DNA of 64,000 nucleotides from Chryseobacterium indologenes (GTDB lineage: Bacteria > Bacteroidota > Bacteroidia > Flavobacteriales > Weeksellaceae): contig NZ_LJOD01000001.1 of the NCBI RefSeq assembly GCF_001295265.1, forward strand, positions 744,001-808,000, read 5' to 3'. The notes beneath the pieces were generated by a model. That model worked only from the letters and a program-made list of their open reading frames with translations, was not told the origin of the DNA and did no database searches. The position numbers and the translations under genes were made by a program. How positions within the stretch are numbered: position 1 is the first letter of the stretch; the number at the start of each line of letters is the position of its first letter. Below are positions 1 through 7,131 of this stretch, one piece after another.

Positions 1-1
1 G

Positions 2-454
2 GACATCTGGTTTCCCGCTGAATTCAGAATCAATGGAAATACCAGTGACTCCCTGACGATAGACGCCTGTACCATTGCGGTAAACCTCAGCAAAACCATT
101 GTGAAGACTGCCGTAAGCGAAAGAAAAGGAACCGTAAAGGAAATGTTTAATGTTGATGATTACAAATTCACCATCAGAGGCTTTCTGATTGATAAAAACA
201 GGAAAGTTCCTGAAGGTGATATTGAGAAGCTTAAGAACATCTTTGAAACAGACCTTCCGGTAACCCTTCACGGAGGATATCCGGAAATGTTTCTGGACAA
301 AAGCTGCCGTGTGGCGATTACCTCTCTGGAATTCCTGGAAACACAGGGAAAAACGCATTGGATAAGACCGTTTAACCTTACCTGCGAGAGTGATTTTATT
401 GCAGATGTAAAAGACTTAGAAGTACCACAGAAAAATGCTAACACTAACCAGTAA
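2..454 (+). CDS. Phage tail-cluster protein, DUF6046-like (5' end outside window)
   Basis: The reading frame is open from base 2 to the stop at 452-454, so the gene begins upstream of the window. The GTG at 101 is only an internal valine codon. About 150 C-terminal residues are visible. They include WFPAEFRING near the left edge and TAVSERKGTVKEMF, which resemble the DUF6046 family found in tail gene clusters of Bacteroidetes phages; the family name is from memory. The role is unknown, and the position directly before the baseplate hub gene suggests a tail or baseplate component. It overlaps the next gene by 20 bases, so the two are translationally coupled. Confidence 0.6.
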   Translation, partial: DIWFPAEFRINGNTSDSLTIDACTIAVNLSKTIVKTAVSERKGTVKEMFNVDDYKFTIRGFLIDKNRKVPEGDIEKLKNIFETDLPVTLHGGYPEMFLDKSCRVAITSLEFLETQGKTHWIRPFNLTCESDFIADVKDLEVPQKNANTNQ

Positions 455-1430
455 CATCTCTATCGGAGATGAAAAAAATGTAAAAGCCAGCAAGGTAACC
501 TGGAAAAGCGAAGTAGGATCTTTTATTGACTCATGCACTATTGAACTTCCCAGAATCAGCTACCTCAAAACAGATAAAGTACAGACCCAGGACCTCAACA
601 AAGAGCGTACAAGCAGTGAGAGAATGGGCTATACTTTTAAGGAGGGGAATAAAGTAAGTGTCGAATTAGGCTACAACAATCTCAATAAAAAACGCTTTGA
701 GGGCTTTGTGAAGAGAGTCAACATGGGAATCCCCGTGAAAATAGAATGTGAAGGGTATGGCTACCAGCTGTACGAGGTTATGTTTAACAAATCCTACTCT
801 TCCGTAACTGTTAAAAAGCTTCTGGAGGAACTTACCCAGGGAACGGACATCATTGTTTCTAAAGAGATACCGGATATACCGCTGAAGAACGTGAGGTTCA
901 AAAATGTCAACGGAATTAAAGTTCTGGAATGGCTGAAAGACGAATGCAAGCTCGCTGTCTATTTCAACATGAACGAAATTTTCGCAGGAACCCTTTACGG
1001 GAAAGTACAGGACAGGATAAAAGCAAGAATAGGCTGGAATACGGTAAAAGACGATGAATTCCAACAAAAGAAAGTTGATAAAAGTACCCAGATTGTCATT
1101 AAAGAAAAAAATGACAAAGGAGAAGTAAACAAGACGAAATCTGACCAGAAAGCATCCAACGAAAAAAGCTTAAAAGTAAAAGCCGGAATTCCTGCCCAGT
1201 TTTTAAAGCAGATCGCCAACCGTTTACAGACCAAGGAAAACTATAAAGGCTATGAAGGAAACATCACCCTCTTTCTGGAACCTTATGCCGTAAAAGGAAT
1301 GGTCCTGGAACTTGAAGGAGGAATGTATCCTGACAAAACCGGTGAGTATTTTATTGAAAGCGTAAGCGGTGAATTTGGAGCTTCAGGGGGAAGACAAACG
1401 GTAACATTAGGATTTTTAATGCAGAAATAA
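435..1430 (+). CDS. Baseplate hub protein, phage late-control gpD-like
   Basis: This 331-residue protein fits the gpD/gp27-like baseplate hub family, which forms the ring between tail tube and spike in contractile tails. Support includes the segment VSVELGYNNLNKKRFEGFVK (about 75-95), typical of the first hub beta-barrel where a field or flux-like function is defined. Residues about 215-250 are a charged lysine-rich linker, and the C-terminal ETVTLGF-like ending (TVTLGFLMQK) resembles other hub proteins. Position also supports the call, because the OB-fold spike protein follows with a 1-base stop/start overlap (TAATG). No catalytic domain is visible. Family assignment is moderately certain; function in a prophage versus a tailocin cannot be separated here. 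Confidence 0.65.
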   Translation: MLTLTSNISIGDEKNVKASKVTWKSEVGSFIDSCTIELPRISYLKTDKVQTQDLNKERTSSERMGYTFKEGNKVSVELGYNNLNKKRFEGFVKRVNMGIPVKIECEGYGYQLYEVMFNKSYSSVTVKKLLEELTQGTDIIVSKEIPDIPLKNVRFKNVNGIKVLEWLKDECKLAVYFNMNEIFAGTLYGKVQDRIKARIGWNTVKDDEFQQKKVDKSTQIVIKEKNDKGEVNKTKSDQKASNEKSLKVKAGIPAQFLKQIANRLQTKENYKGYEGNITLFLEPYAVKGMVLELEGGMYPDKTGEYFIESVSGEFGASGGRQTVTLGFLMQK

Positions 1431-1921
1431 TGGCAACACCAGAATATATAAGAGAAGGTTTAAGACAGATCGCAAGCTCACACGCCCCTGCGGTAAGCAA
1501 TATCGCACAGGTAAAATCTGTAGACGAAGGAAAAGCAATATGCATTCTGATGGATGAAGATGGCCAGGAATATCTGGATGTAAGGCTCCGTCCGGTACTT
1601 ACCGGCAACAAAAGCTTTATCCAGATCCCCAAAGTAGGAAGTTATGTGTTGGCGGTAAGAGTGGAAGATGATGACGATTGGATGGTGATTGCCTGCGATG
1701 TAGTAGAAAAGTTCTACTGGAAAACAGAATCAGCCAACCTTGAGCTGAGTGATAAAATCCATATGGAAGCCAACGGAAAAAATTTCGCCAGACTGGTGGA
1801 TCAGCTCTTTGATGCCATCCGGGATATGAAGTTTACCACCAACTACGGCCCTACCATCAACCTGATCAACCTTGCGGATTTTGAAAACCTTAGAAATGAA
1901 TTTAAATCCCTTTTAAAATGA
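1430..1921 (+). CDS. Baseplate spike/assembly protein V-like, OB fold
   Basis: The 163-residue product has the pattern of the gpV/gp5 OB-fold domain. An early beta-rich segment (about 25-65) is followed by IQIPKVGSYVLAVRVEDDDD, in which a constant pressure on 'P..G..V' positions is typical of this family. It would form or carry the membrane-piercing spike below the hub. No long C-terminal beta-helix is present, so a separate tip protein may be used, or the spike is short. It starts in a 1-base overlap with the hub gene and overlaps the next gene by four bases (ATGA), which indicates a tightly coupled operon. Confidence 0.6.
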   Translation: MATPEYIREGLRQIASSHAPAVSNIAQVKSVDEGKAICILMDEDGQEYLDVRLRPVLTGNKSFIQIPKVGSYVLAVRVEDDDDWMVIACDVVEKFYWKTESANLELSDKIHMEANGKNFARLVDQLFDAIRDMKFTTNYGPTINLINLADFENLRNEFKSLLK

Positions 1922-2142
1922 GTTTAAGCGCAGCAGAACCAATACTCATCAGCGAACTGCTCAGCATTATGGAAGATGAGGCCGCTGAACAGAATGATGC
2001 AGGAGCATCAAGAACCAGAATTGCTGAAGCCATGGCCAAAGCAATAAGAAAATTTGTAGAAGCCGGACAGGTGAAAGTAATCGTAAACACAACGGGAACA
2101 GCCACCGCCCAAACCGGTACAGGAACAGGAAACATAACATAA
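1918..2142 (+). CDS. Small tail-cluster protein, unknown function
   Basis: A 74-residue acidic then Thr/Gly-rich protein. The first 50 residues should be helical (ISELLSIMEDEAAEQNDAGA), and the tail ends in a Thr-Gly-Ala repeat-like stretch (TGTATAQTGTGTGN). It lies between the spike-like and wedge-like genes with a 4-base overlap upstream and one base to the next start codon. Codon use and spacing match a real gene. I do not recognise a family; a small baseplate or chaperone component is possible. Confidence 0.6.
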   Translation: MSLSAAEPILISELLSIMEDEAAEQNDAGASRTRIAEAMAKAIRKFVEAGQVKVIVNTTGTATAQTGTGTGNIT

Positions 2143-2143
2143 T

Positions 2144-2437
2144 ATGCCAGTAGATATTCTTTTAGATGAAAATTTTGAACTGCAGTTTGCAGATGGAGAC
2201 TTCGCTTTTGGTGAAAGCACGTATGAACACCAGAAAACCCTGCTTTTAGCAGACAAAGGAGAAATTAAGCTTTTCCCTAAAAACGGAGTCGGGGCAAGAA
2301 AATACCTGGAACATGCAGCGCCTGATGAACTGGCCAGAGAAATCCGCCAGGAATTCTTCGCAGACGGCATGAATGTACAGAAGATAAAAATTGATGAAAA
2401 CCTTGAAATAGATATAGAAGCAGATTATGGAGATTAA
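2144..2437 (+). CDS. Baseplate wedge protein, GPW/gp25 family
   Basis: The 97-residue length is usual for gp25/gpW wedge proteins. The features seen are an acidic N-terminus (LLDENFELQFADGDF), then a middle portion reading GEIKLFPKNGVGARKYL, and the helix ELAREIRQEFFADG before a C-terminal strand. In P2-like and T6SS-like tails this protein is part of the wedge that connects hub and sheath. It sits in the expected place between the spike and the LysM/gpX and gpJ genes and overlaps the next gene by 11 bases. Confidence 0.7.
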   Translation: MPVDILLDENFELQFADGDFAFGESTYEHQKTLLLADKGEIKLFPKNGVGARKYLEHAAPDELAREIRQEFFADGMNVQKIKIDENLEIDIEADYGD

Positions 2438-2726
2438 AGTATTAAACAGGCAGTCAATTTTAGATATCTCAATACAGTACACAGGAGATGTTCAGAAATG
2501 TTTTGATATTGCCATTGCCAACGGAAAAGCCGTTTCCGACCTTCTGGCGTCCGGAACCAAGCTTATTATTCCGGACGAATTAGAAAAAAATATTGATGTA
2601 ACCAGCTATTACACATCAAGAATGATAAAGCCCGCAACAGGGACAACACTAGAACAGGAAAACCAGTTCCCGTCCTTGAAAGGAATTGGTTACATGCAAA
2701 TAGGAAACACCTTTAAAGTAAGTTAA
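2427..2726 (+). CDS. LysM/gpX-like tail protein
   Basis: A 99-residue protein that begins MEIKVLNRQSILDISIQYTG and continues with a helix-strand pattern and GTKLIIPDE, the typical ending of a LysM-like fold (residues about 3-52). Phage gpX-type proteins with this fold sit at the hub/tube junction. The second half (YYTSRMIKPATGTTLEQENQ) looks like an extended tail without a domain I recognise. It overlaps the wedge gene, and one base separates it from the gpJ-like gene. Confidence 0.65.
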   Translation: MEIKVLNRQSILDISIQYTGDVQKCFDIAIANGKAVSDLLASGTKLIIPDELEKNIDVTSYYTSRMIKPATGTTLEQENQFPSLKGIGYMQIGNTFKVS

Positions 2727-2727
2727 G

Positions 2728-3627
2728 ATGAATAAAACACTTCAGGAAATAATTAATCAGATTTTACAGCTTAAAAATGAAAATCCGGGTCTGCAGAGCC
2801 TCAATACTTCCTCCAGAACCTCTTTCTGGACCAAAATATTTGAAACGGTAGGTTTTGTGATCTGGAATTTTCAGGAAGCCTGTAAACTTCACCTAAAAGA
2901 AATTGAGACCCTGATCAAGGAACAGAAAGTTCCCACATTAAGATGGTACAGGAACCAGGCCCTGAGATTTCAATATGGCTTCAGCCTGCTTCCGGACAGC
3001 GATCAGTTCTCCCCTACTTATGAGAATGCCAGTGGAAACGATGTTGTGGCTACCCAGGAAGAAATTGATCAGTCAAAAGTAATCAAATATGTAGCCGTAA
3101 CCAAGGCTCCCAACAGCTCCAAGATCTCCATGAAAATTGCCACCGAAGAGAATGAAGAAATCGTTCCGGTAAACAACCAGATCAAAGAAGCTTTCACAGC
3201 CTATATCGAGGAAATTCAGGCTGCCGGAGACAATATTGTTATTGTAAACTACAAACCCGATATCTTGAAACTGCAGTTTAAAATCTGCTATAATCCGGGC
3301 GTTCTTCTGCAGAACGGGATGAGTATCCGGACCTCCAGATTTCCGGTTCAGGATGCTATTAAAAGGTTTTTAAAGAATCTTCCCTTCAATGGAGAATTGA
3401 GTGTTCAGAAGCTTGAAGCCGCAATTCTGGCCGTGGAAGGTGTAACAGACCTCCTAAACAAAGAAGTCTCAAGCAGATGGATAGAAGCCGGAGCACCGGG
3501 ATACGGAAATTTCCAGCCGATAGAAATCAGCAGGATTCCAAGCTCAGGAAGCTTTACTTTAAAAGATCCGGACACCGGGCAGGAAGACTGGAGCGGTATT
3601 GAATATATTAATTATCAAGCACAGTAA
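2728..3627 (+). CDS. Baseplate J-like wedge protein
   Basis: The 299-residue protein shows the C-terminal pattern of gpJ/gp6-like wedge proteins: PVQDAIKRFLKNLPFNGELS followed by VQKLEAAILAVEGVTDL (residues about 210-245). The N-terminus (about 1-75) is helical, with WNFQEACKLHLKEIETLIKE. The order wedge W, X, J agrees with P2-like tails. I am less sure of the N-terminal half, which is divergent. The stop is followed after one base by the next start codon. Confidence 0.6.
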   Translation: MNKTLQEIINQILQLKNENPGLQSLNTSSRTSFWTKIFETVGFVIWNFQEACKLHLKEIETLIKEQKVPTLRWYRNQALRFQYGFSLLPDSDQFSPTYENASGNDVVATQEEIDQSKVIKYVAVTKAPNSSKISMKIATEENEEIVPVNNQIKEAFTAYIEEIQAAGDNIVIVNYKPDILKLQFKICYNPGVLLQNGMSIRTSRFPVQDAIKRFLKNLPFNGELSVQKLEAAILAVEGVTDLLNKEVSSRWIEAGAPGYGNFQPIEISRIPSSGSFTLKDPDTGQEDWSGIEYINYQAQ

Positions 3628-3628
3628 T

Positions 3629-4156
3629 ATGAATGATAACCTATTTAATATCAATTTTAAAAGGCTTGCCAACTGGTGGCTTTTTACATTCTGGAGAACA
3701 AAATCGGTTTTAAACCTAATGTCTGTCTTAATCTTTTATATCGAAGAGCTTTATATAGAATTCGGAAGAGAGAGAAAGGATAATATCAGGAAAATGAAAT
3801 ATAACTATCAGAAATTTTCGCTTCAGAGTATTCTGAATTATAACCATGACCGGGCGGGAAACAGGATTAAAATTATAAAAGCAGTCCAGCATGATGGTGT
3901 TTATGTTTATACCGAAGGAGAGACCAATAATCTCAGTGTGAATGACCCTAAGAAAAAATGGCTTTTCGGAGATGAAAGACCCTTGTACCTCCGGACAGAA
4001 GCAGAACTGTACAGCGAGTATGATTTTATCGTAGAAATACCGGTAAATGCATCAGACCCGAATACCCCGTTAATGAATATAGACCAGCTGAAAGCAGATA
4101 TAGACTTTTATAAGCTGCCTTCCAAGAGATATCAAATAAAAACAAAAGCATATTAA
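3629..4156 (+). CDS. Tail-cluster protein in the gpI position
   Basis: The chosen start (ATG at 3629) sits one base after the preceding stop and gives 175 residues. An upstream ATG at 3599 lies inside the previous gene. The N-terminus contains a tryptophan- and phenylalanine-rich segment (RLANWWLFTFWRTKSVL), followed by a helical, charged part and a mixed C-terminus (LMNIDQLKADIDFYKLPSKR). Its location between J-like and fibre genes matches that of gpI in P2-like phages, but I see no convincing sequence match. It probably helps attach fibres to the baseplate. Confidence 0.5.
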   Translation: MNDNLFNINFKRLANWWLFTFWRTKSVLNLMSVLIFYIEELYIEFGRERKDNIRKMKYNYQKFSLQSILNYNHDRAGNRIKIIKAVQHDGVYVYTEGETNNLSVNDPKKKWLFGDERPLYLRTEAELYSEYDFIVEIPVNASDPNTPLMNIDQLKADIDFYKLPSKRYQIKTKAY

Positions 4157-4157
4157 T

Positions 4158-4976
4158 ATGAAATATAATTTCAAATTTTTACAAACAGGCGGTGTGCCGT
4201 TAACCAATGACCTGATGGCTACCATTGAAGAGGCTTATGAGATCTTTGAAGCATTGGGAGATCTTGCAGGAGACAAAACAATTCTGTCTGGCTGCGATGT
4301 TATAGGCGCCAGTGTAAACCCGGGTATTGTAGCCATCGAAGGTAAACTCTATTATTTCGAAGGAGGTCTTTACTCTCCTACCGCTACCGTATATGTACAC
4401 ACAGAAAACATTTCGAAAATATTTGAAGACCAGTTTCCTAAAACGTTAATCGAAAAAAGAACGGTAAAATTCGGTACCGGTACCGTAAGCTATAACTGGT
4501 CTGAATTTGTAAAGCTGGAAACCCTTAAAAACATCCAGATTAAAGTCAATAACACCGCAACCCAGATTGATGTTTCCGCATTAACGGCCAGGATTGCAAA
4601 ACTGGAACAGAAAACCGCACCTTTCATCAATGGAGGCATTGTCATAGCCTGGAGAAAACCTGTTTCCGAAATTCCTGCAGGATGGAAAGAATGTCTGGAT
4701 TTCAGAGGAAAAACCATTGTAGGCTGGAATCCTGCCGAATCCGAATTCCAGAATCTGGGCGGTGAAGTCGGTTCAAAAACCCATACTCTTACCATTGAGC
4801 AGATGCCAAGACACTCGCATCAGCATTACTGGACCATAGGAAGCAAAGGAGCCAGCGGCACAGGAGGAACATTGGTAGATGGTTACAGAAATACCAGCGA
4901 AGTTGGTGGAAACCAGCCTCACAACAACATCCAGCCATCCAGAATCGCCATTTACATAGAACCGAACTTCCAGTAA
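4158..4976 (+). CDS. Tail-collar-domain fibre/baseplate protein
   Basis: The 272-residue protein has a long N-terminal attachment part with a possible coiled segment (LTARIAKLEQK, around 145). A C-terminal phage tail-collar domain starts near residue 160: PVSEIPAGWKECLDFRGKTI, then GGEVGSKTHTLT, IEQMPRHSHQH and the closing NNIQPSRIAIY motif. The 'P.GW...G...P.H.H...QP' series is diagnostic of collar domains in short fibres. It is the first of three fibre-type genes and is separated by one base from the gene before it. Confidence 0.75.
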   Translation: MKYNFKFLQTGGVPLTNDLMATIEEAYEIFEALGDLAGDKTILSGCDVIGASVNPGIVAIEGKLYYFEGGLYSPTATVYVHTENISKIFEDQFPKTLIEKRTVKFGTGTVSYNWSEFVKLETLKNIQIKVNNTATQIDVSALTARIAKLEQKTAPFINGGIVIAWRKPVSEIPAGWKECLDFRGKTIVGWNPAESEFQNLGGEVGSKTHTLTIEQMPRHSHQHYWTIGSKGASGTGGTLVDGYRNTSEVGGNQPHNNIQPSRIAIYIEPNFQ

Positions 4977-4992
4977 CTTAAACAACAGGAAG

Positions 4993-5067
4993 ATGTTCAA
5001 TAACAAAAATCATTTACAGACCATCTTTACCATCAATAAAAACCCTTTTGACTATATCATTAACTGA
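4993..5067 (+). CDS. Possible 24-residue peptide between fibre genes
   Basis: An ATG at 4993, preceded by the purine-rich AACAGGAAG, opens a 24-codon frame (MFNNKNHLQTIFTI...). It ends with TGA at 5065-5067, six bases before the first long fibre gene. The gap between genes is otherwise only 97 bases, so it could be a translated coupling leader, or a remnant of a longer gene. There is no family evidence. Confidence 0.25.
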   Translation: MFNNKNHLQTIFTINKNPFDYIIN

Positions 5068-5073
5068 AACGCA

Positions 5074-7095
5074 ATGAAAATACCTTTAAACCAAATATTC
5101 AGCTATTTTGAAACCGGAGACTTCCCTACCCAGGAACAGTTTCAGTCCGCATGGTCATCGTTTTGGCATAAAGATGACTCCATTCCTGCGGACAAAATCA
5201 CCAACCTTACCAATACACTACAGAATAAAGTAGATAAATCCGTGTATGAACTGCATCTTTCCGATCCGGAAGCCCACGCAGCGGTTTTAGCTAAAAAAAA
5301 TGCAGCCAATCTTTCCGATGCAGATAAAGAGGCATGGAAAGCAGCCTTGAATGTAGGGCAACTTCCGGACAATATTGCTACAGTAGACAATGATCCGCTT
5401 GTGGGGAATGTTTATACAAAATCTCAGTCCCGGGAACTCTTCATGATGATTGATGATTATGTAAACAATGACGGAAAGATTACCGCGGATAAACTTGAAT
5501 CATTAGCTCTGACCAGGATTTTTAAAGCAAACGAATATACGTTACAGGACTTTATCAGTAACGCTCATCTCTATCAGTATGAGGAAAGTGATATTGTTGC
5601 AATTCCTTCTATAGGCGAAGAATATAGCCTGTATTTTTATATCGGCGGAGAAAAAACAGAGGCTAGCAACTATCTTCCTACAGGATTATCCAATATAACT
5701 GTAGGAATGGTAGAAGGATTACAGGAGGCTTTAAACACTAAAATGAACAAACCTACTGCCTCAGGAAACTATATTGCGTCCAATCTGGATGGAACGGTAA
5801 CCTGGAAAGCAGTCAACCCCGCCTCCAACTACCTTCTGTACTGGAACGGAACCGATTTTAAAGAGTCAGGTGTTTTCCATAATGCCGGTAAACTTGGAAT
5901 AGGATTAACAACCCCTGCTGAACAGTTGCACTTAACGGGAAGAGTGCGAAGTACAGGGTATATTTTGGAGGAAAATAATGAAACGGTAAATAATCAGATT
6001 ACCACCTTCAACAGAAACCTTTTATTCACAAACAGTGTGGGAATCAAAAAGACCATTTTAACCAATGAGGATCTGCCGTCTGAATTTTTGAAATTACCTG
6101 CAAAACTCACCAAAGCTCAGAAAGAACAATTTGGAATCGATTGGAATAACCAATACTCCAACGGAAATCTGAATGTTTACGGAATCACTCCTCCTGTTAT
6201 TAAAAATGATCATATTGTCAGATACTTTGTATTGCAGGGATTAAACCTCAATGTCAATCCGGCATTCACTTCCGTTAAATTCATACCAGTCGGAAATGCT
6301 ATTGGAACAGGTGAAATTGAATGTTTAGGATTTCAGGCTTTTGCCAACGGATTATCGATGATTGTTTCGGTGTATGGTGATGCTCTACAGTCCGGCAATA
6401 AGTATAATCTGGTCATCAGAACAACTAACCCAACAATCCAGGTACATAGAACCACAGGCGTCATCAACGTTGTGGATACAATCAATAATATTGATCTCAC
6501 TGGGCTTAAATGGGAAACCAGATCGTATACGCCAGGACAGGAAGGAAGTATATTTAACGTTAACGGAGGAGTATTCAACTATAATTCAAGCCCTAATAAT
6601 AAAGCGTATGTTTATGAACCCAATGTTATTGTAGCAAGCGCTAAAAGTGATGTCGTTTTTGAAGCCAACACCAACTTCTATCTGGAAATGAATATGGCTC
6701 TTTCAACAGTAGCCGGACAAACCGTTAGTGATGTATATGATTTTTATGGTTACCTGGGGTTAATTCAAAAAAATATCCCTTTAACCTTAGCAGATAATTC
6801 ATTTTTAAGAGTGATAAGCTCCAATTTCAGAAGTGGCGGTTATGAATCTGTATTGGTTTGGAATAATATTGCATCCCTTACTACCAAAATTGAACCGGGT
6901 GCGACAGTGATCAATGCCAATATTATTATCATGAGACAAGGAAATGTGTATACTCAGTTTGTAACAGTAGGCAGTACTTCCCTTATTCAGTCCGTTACCT
7001 CTACAACAGAAGCAGTTTCCTTATCACTGGTTGCTTCAAACAGCTCCAAACAAAAAACCATCAGCGGATCTGTTGCTCAGGCTTTTACATTTTAA
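5074..7095 (+). CDS. Long tail fibre protein 1
   Basis: The 673-residue product is a fibre. Residues 1 to about 230 form a module that recurs in the next gene (SYFETGDFPTQEQFQ, DPEAHA, GKITADKLE, YQYEESDIVAIP). A stalk-like part follows with the phage and adhesin motif KLGIGLTTPAEQLHLTGRVR (about 275-295). The remaining 370 residues are Ser/Thr/Asn-rich and have no match I can name; they probably form the receptor-binding tip. By analogy with contractile-tail fibres, the shared N-terminus docks on the baseplate or on another fibre. No chaperone gene is evident beside it. Confidence 0.7.
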   Translation: MKIPLNQIFSYFETGDFPTQEQFQSAWSSFWHKDDSIPADKITNLTNTLQNKVDKSVYELHLSDPEAHAAVLAKKNAANLSDADKEAWKAALNVGQLPDNIATVDNDPLVGNVYTKSQSRELFMMIDDYVNNDGKITADKLESLALTRIFKANEYTLQDFISNAHLYQYEESDIVAIPSIGEEYSLYFYIGGEKTEASNYLPTGLSNITVGMVEGLQEALNTKMNKPTASGNYIASNLDGTVTWKAVNPASNYLLYWNGTDFKESGVFHNAGKLGIGLTTPAEQLHLTGRVRSTGYILEENNETVNNQITTFNRNLLFTNSVGIKKTILTNEDLPSEFLKLPAKLTKAQKEQFGIDWNNQYSNGNLNVYGITPPVIKNDHIVRYFVLQGLNLNVNPAFTSVKFIPVGNAIGTGEIECLGFQAFANGLSMIVSVYGDALQSGNKYNLVIRTTNPTIQVHRTTGVINVVDTINNIDLTGLKWETRSYTPGQEGSIFNVNGGVFNYNSSPNNKAYVYEPNVIVASAKSDVVFEANTNFYLEMNMALSTVAGQTVSDVYDFYGYLGLIQKNIPLTLADNSFLRVISSNFRSGGYESVLVWNNIASLTTKIEPGATVINANIIIMRQGNVYTQFVTVGSTSLIQSVTSTTEAVSLSLVASNSSKQKTISGSVAQAFTF

Positions 7096-7131
7096 GCAAA
7101 AAAATAAGATCATTATTCAATTATTAAAATT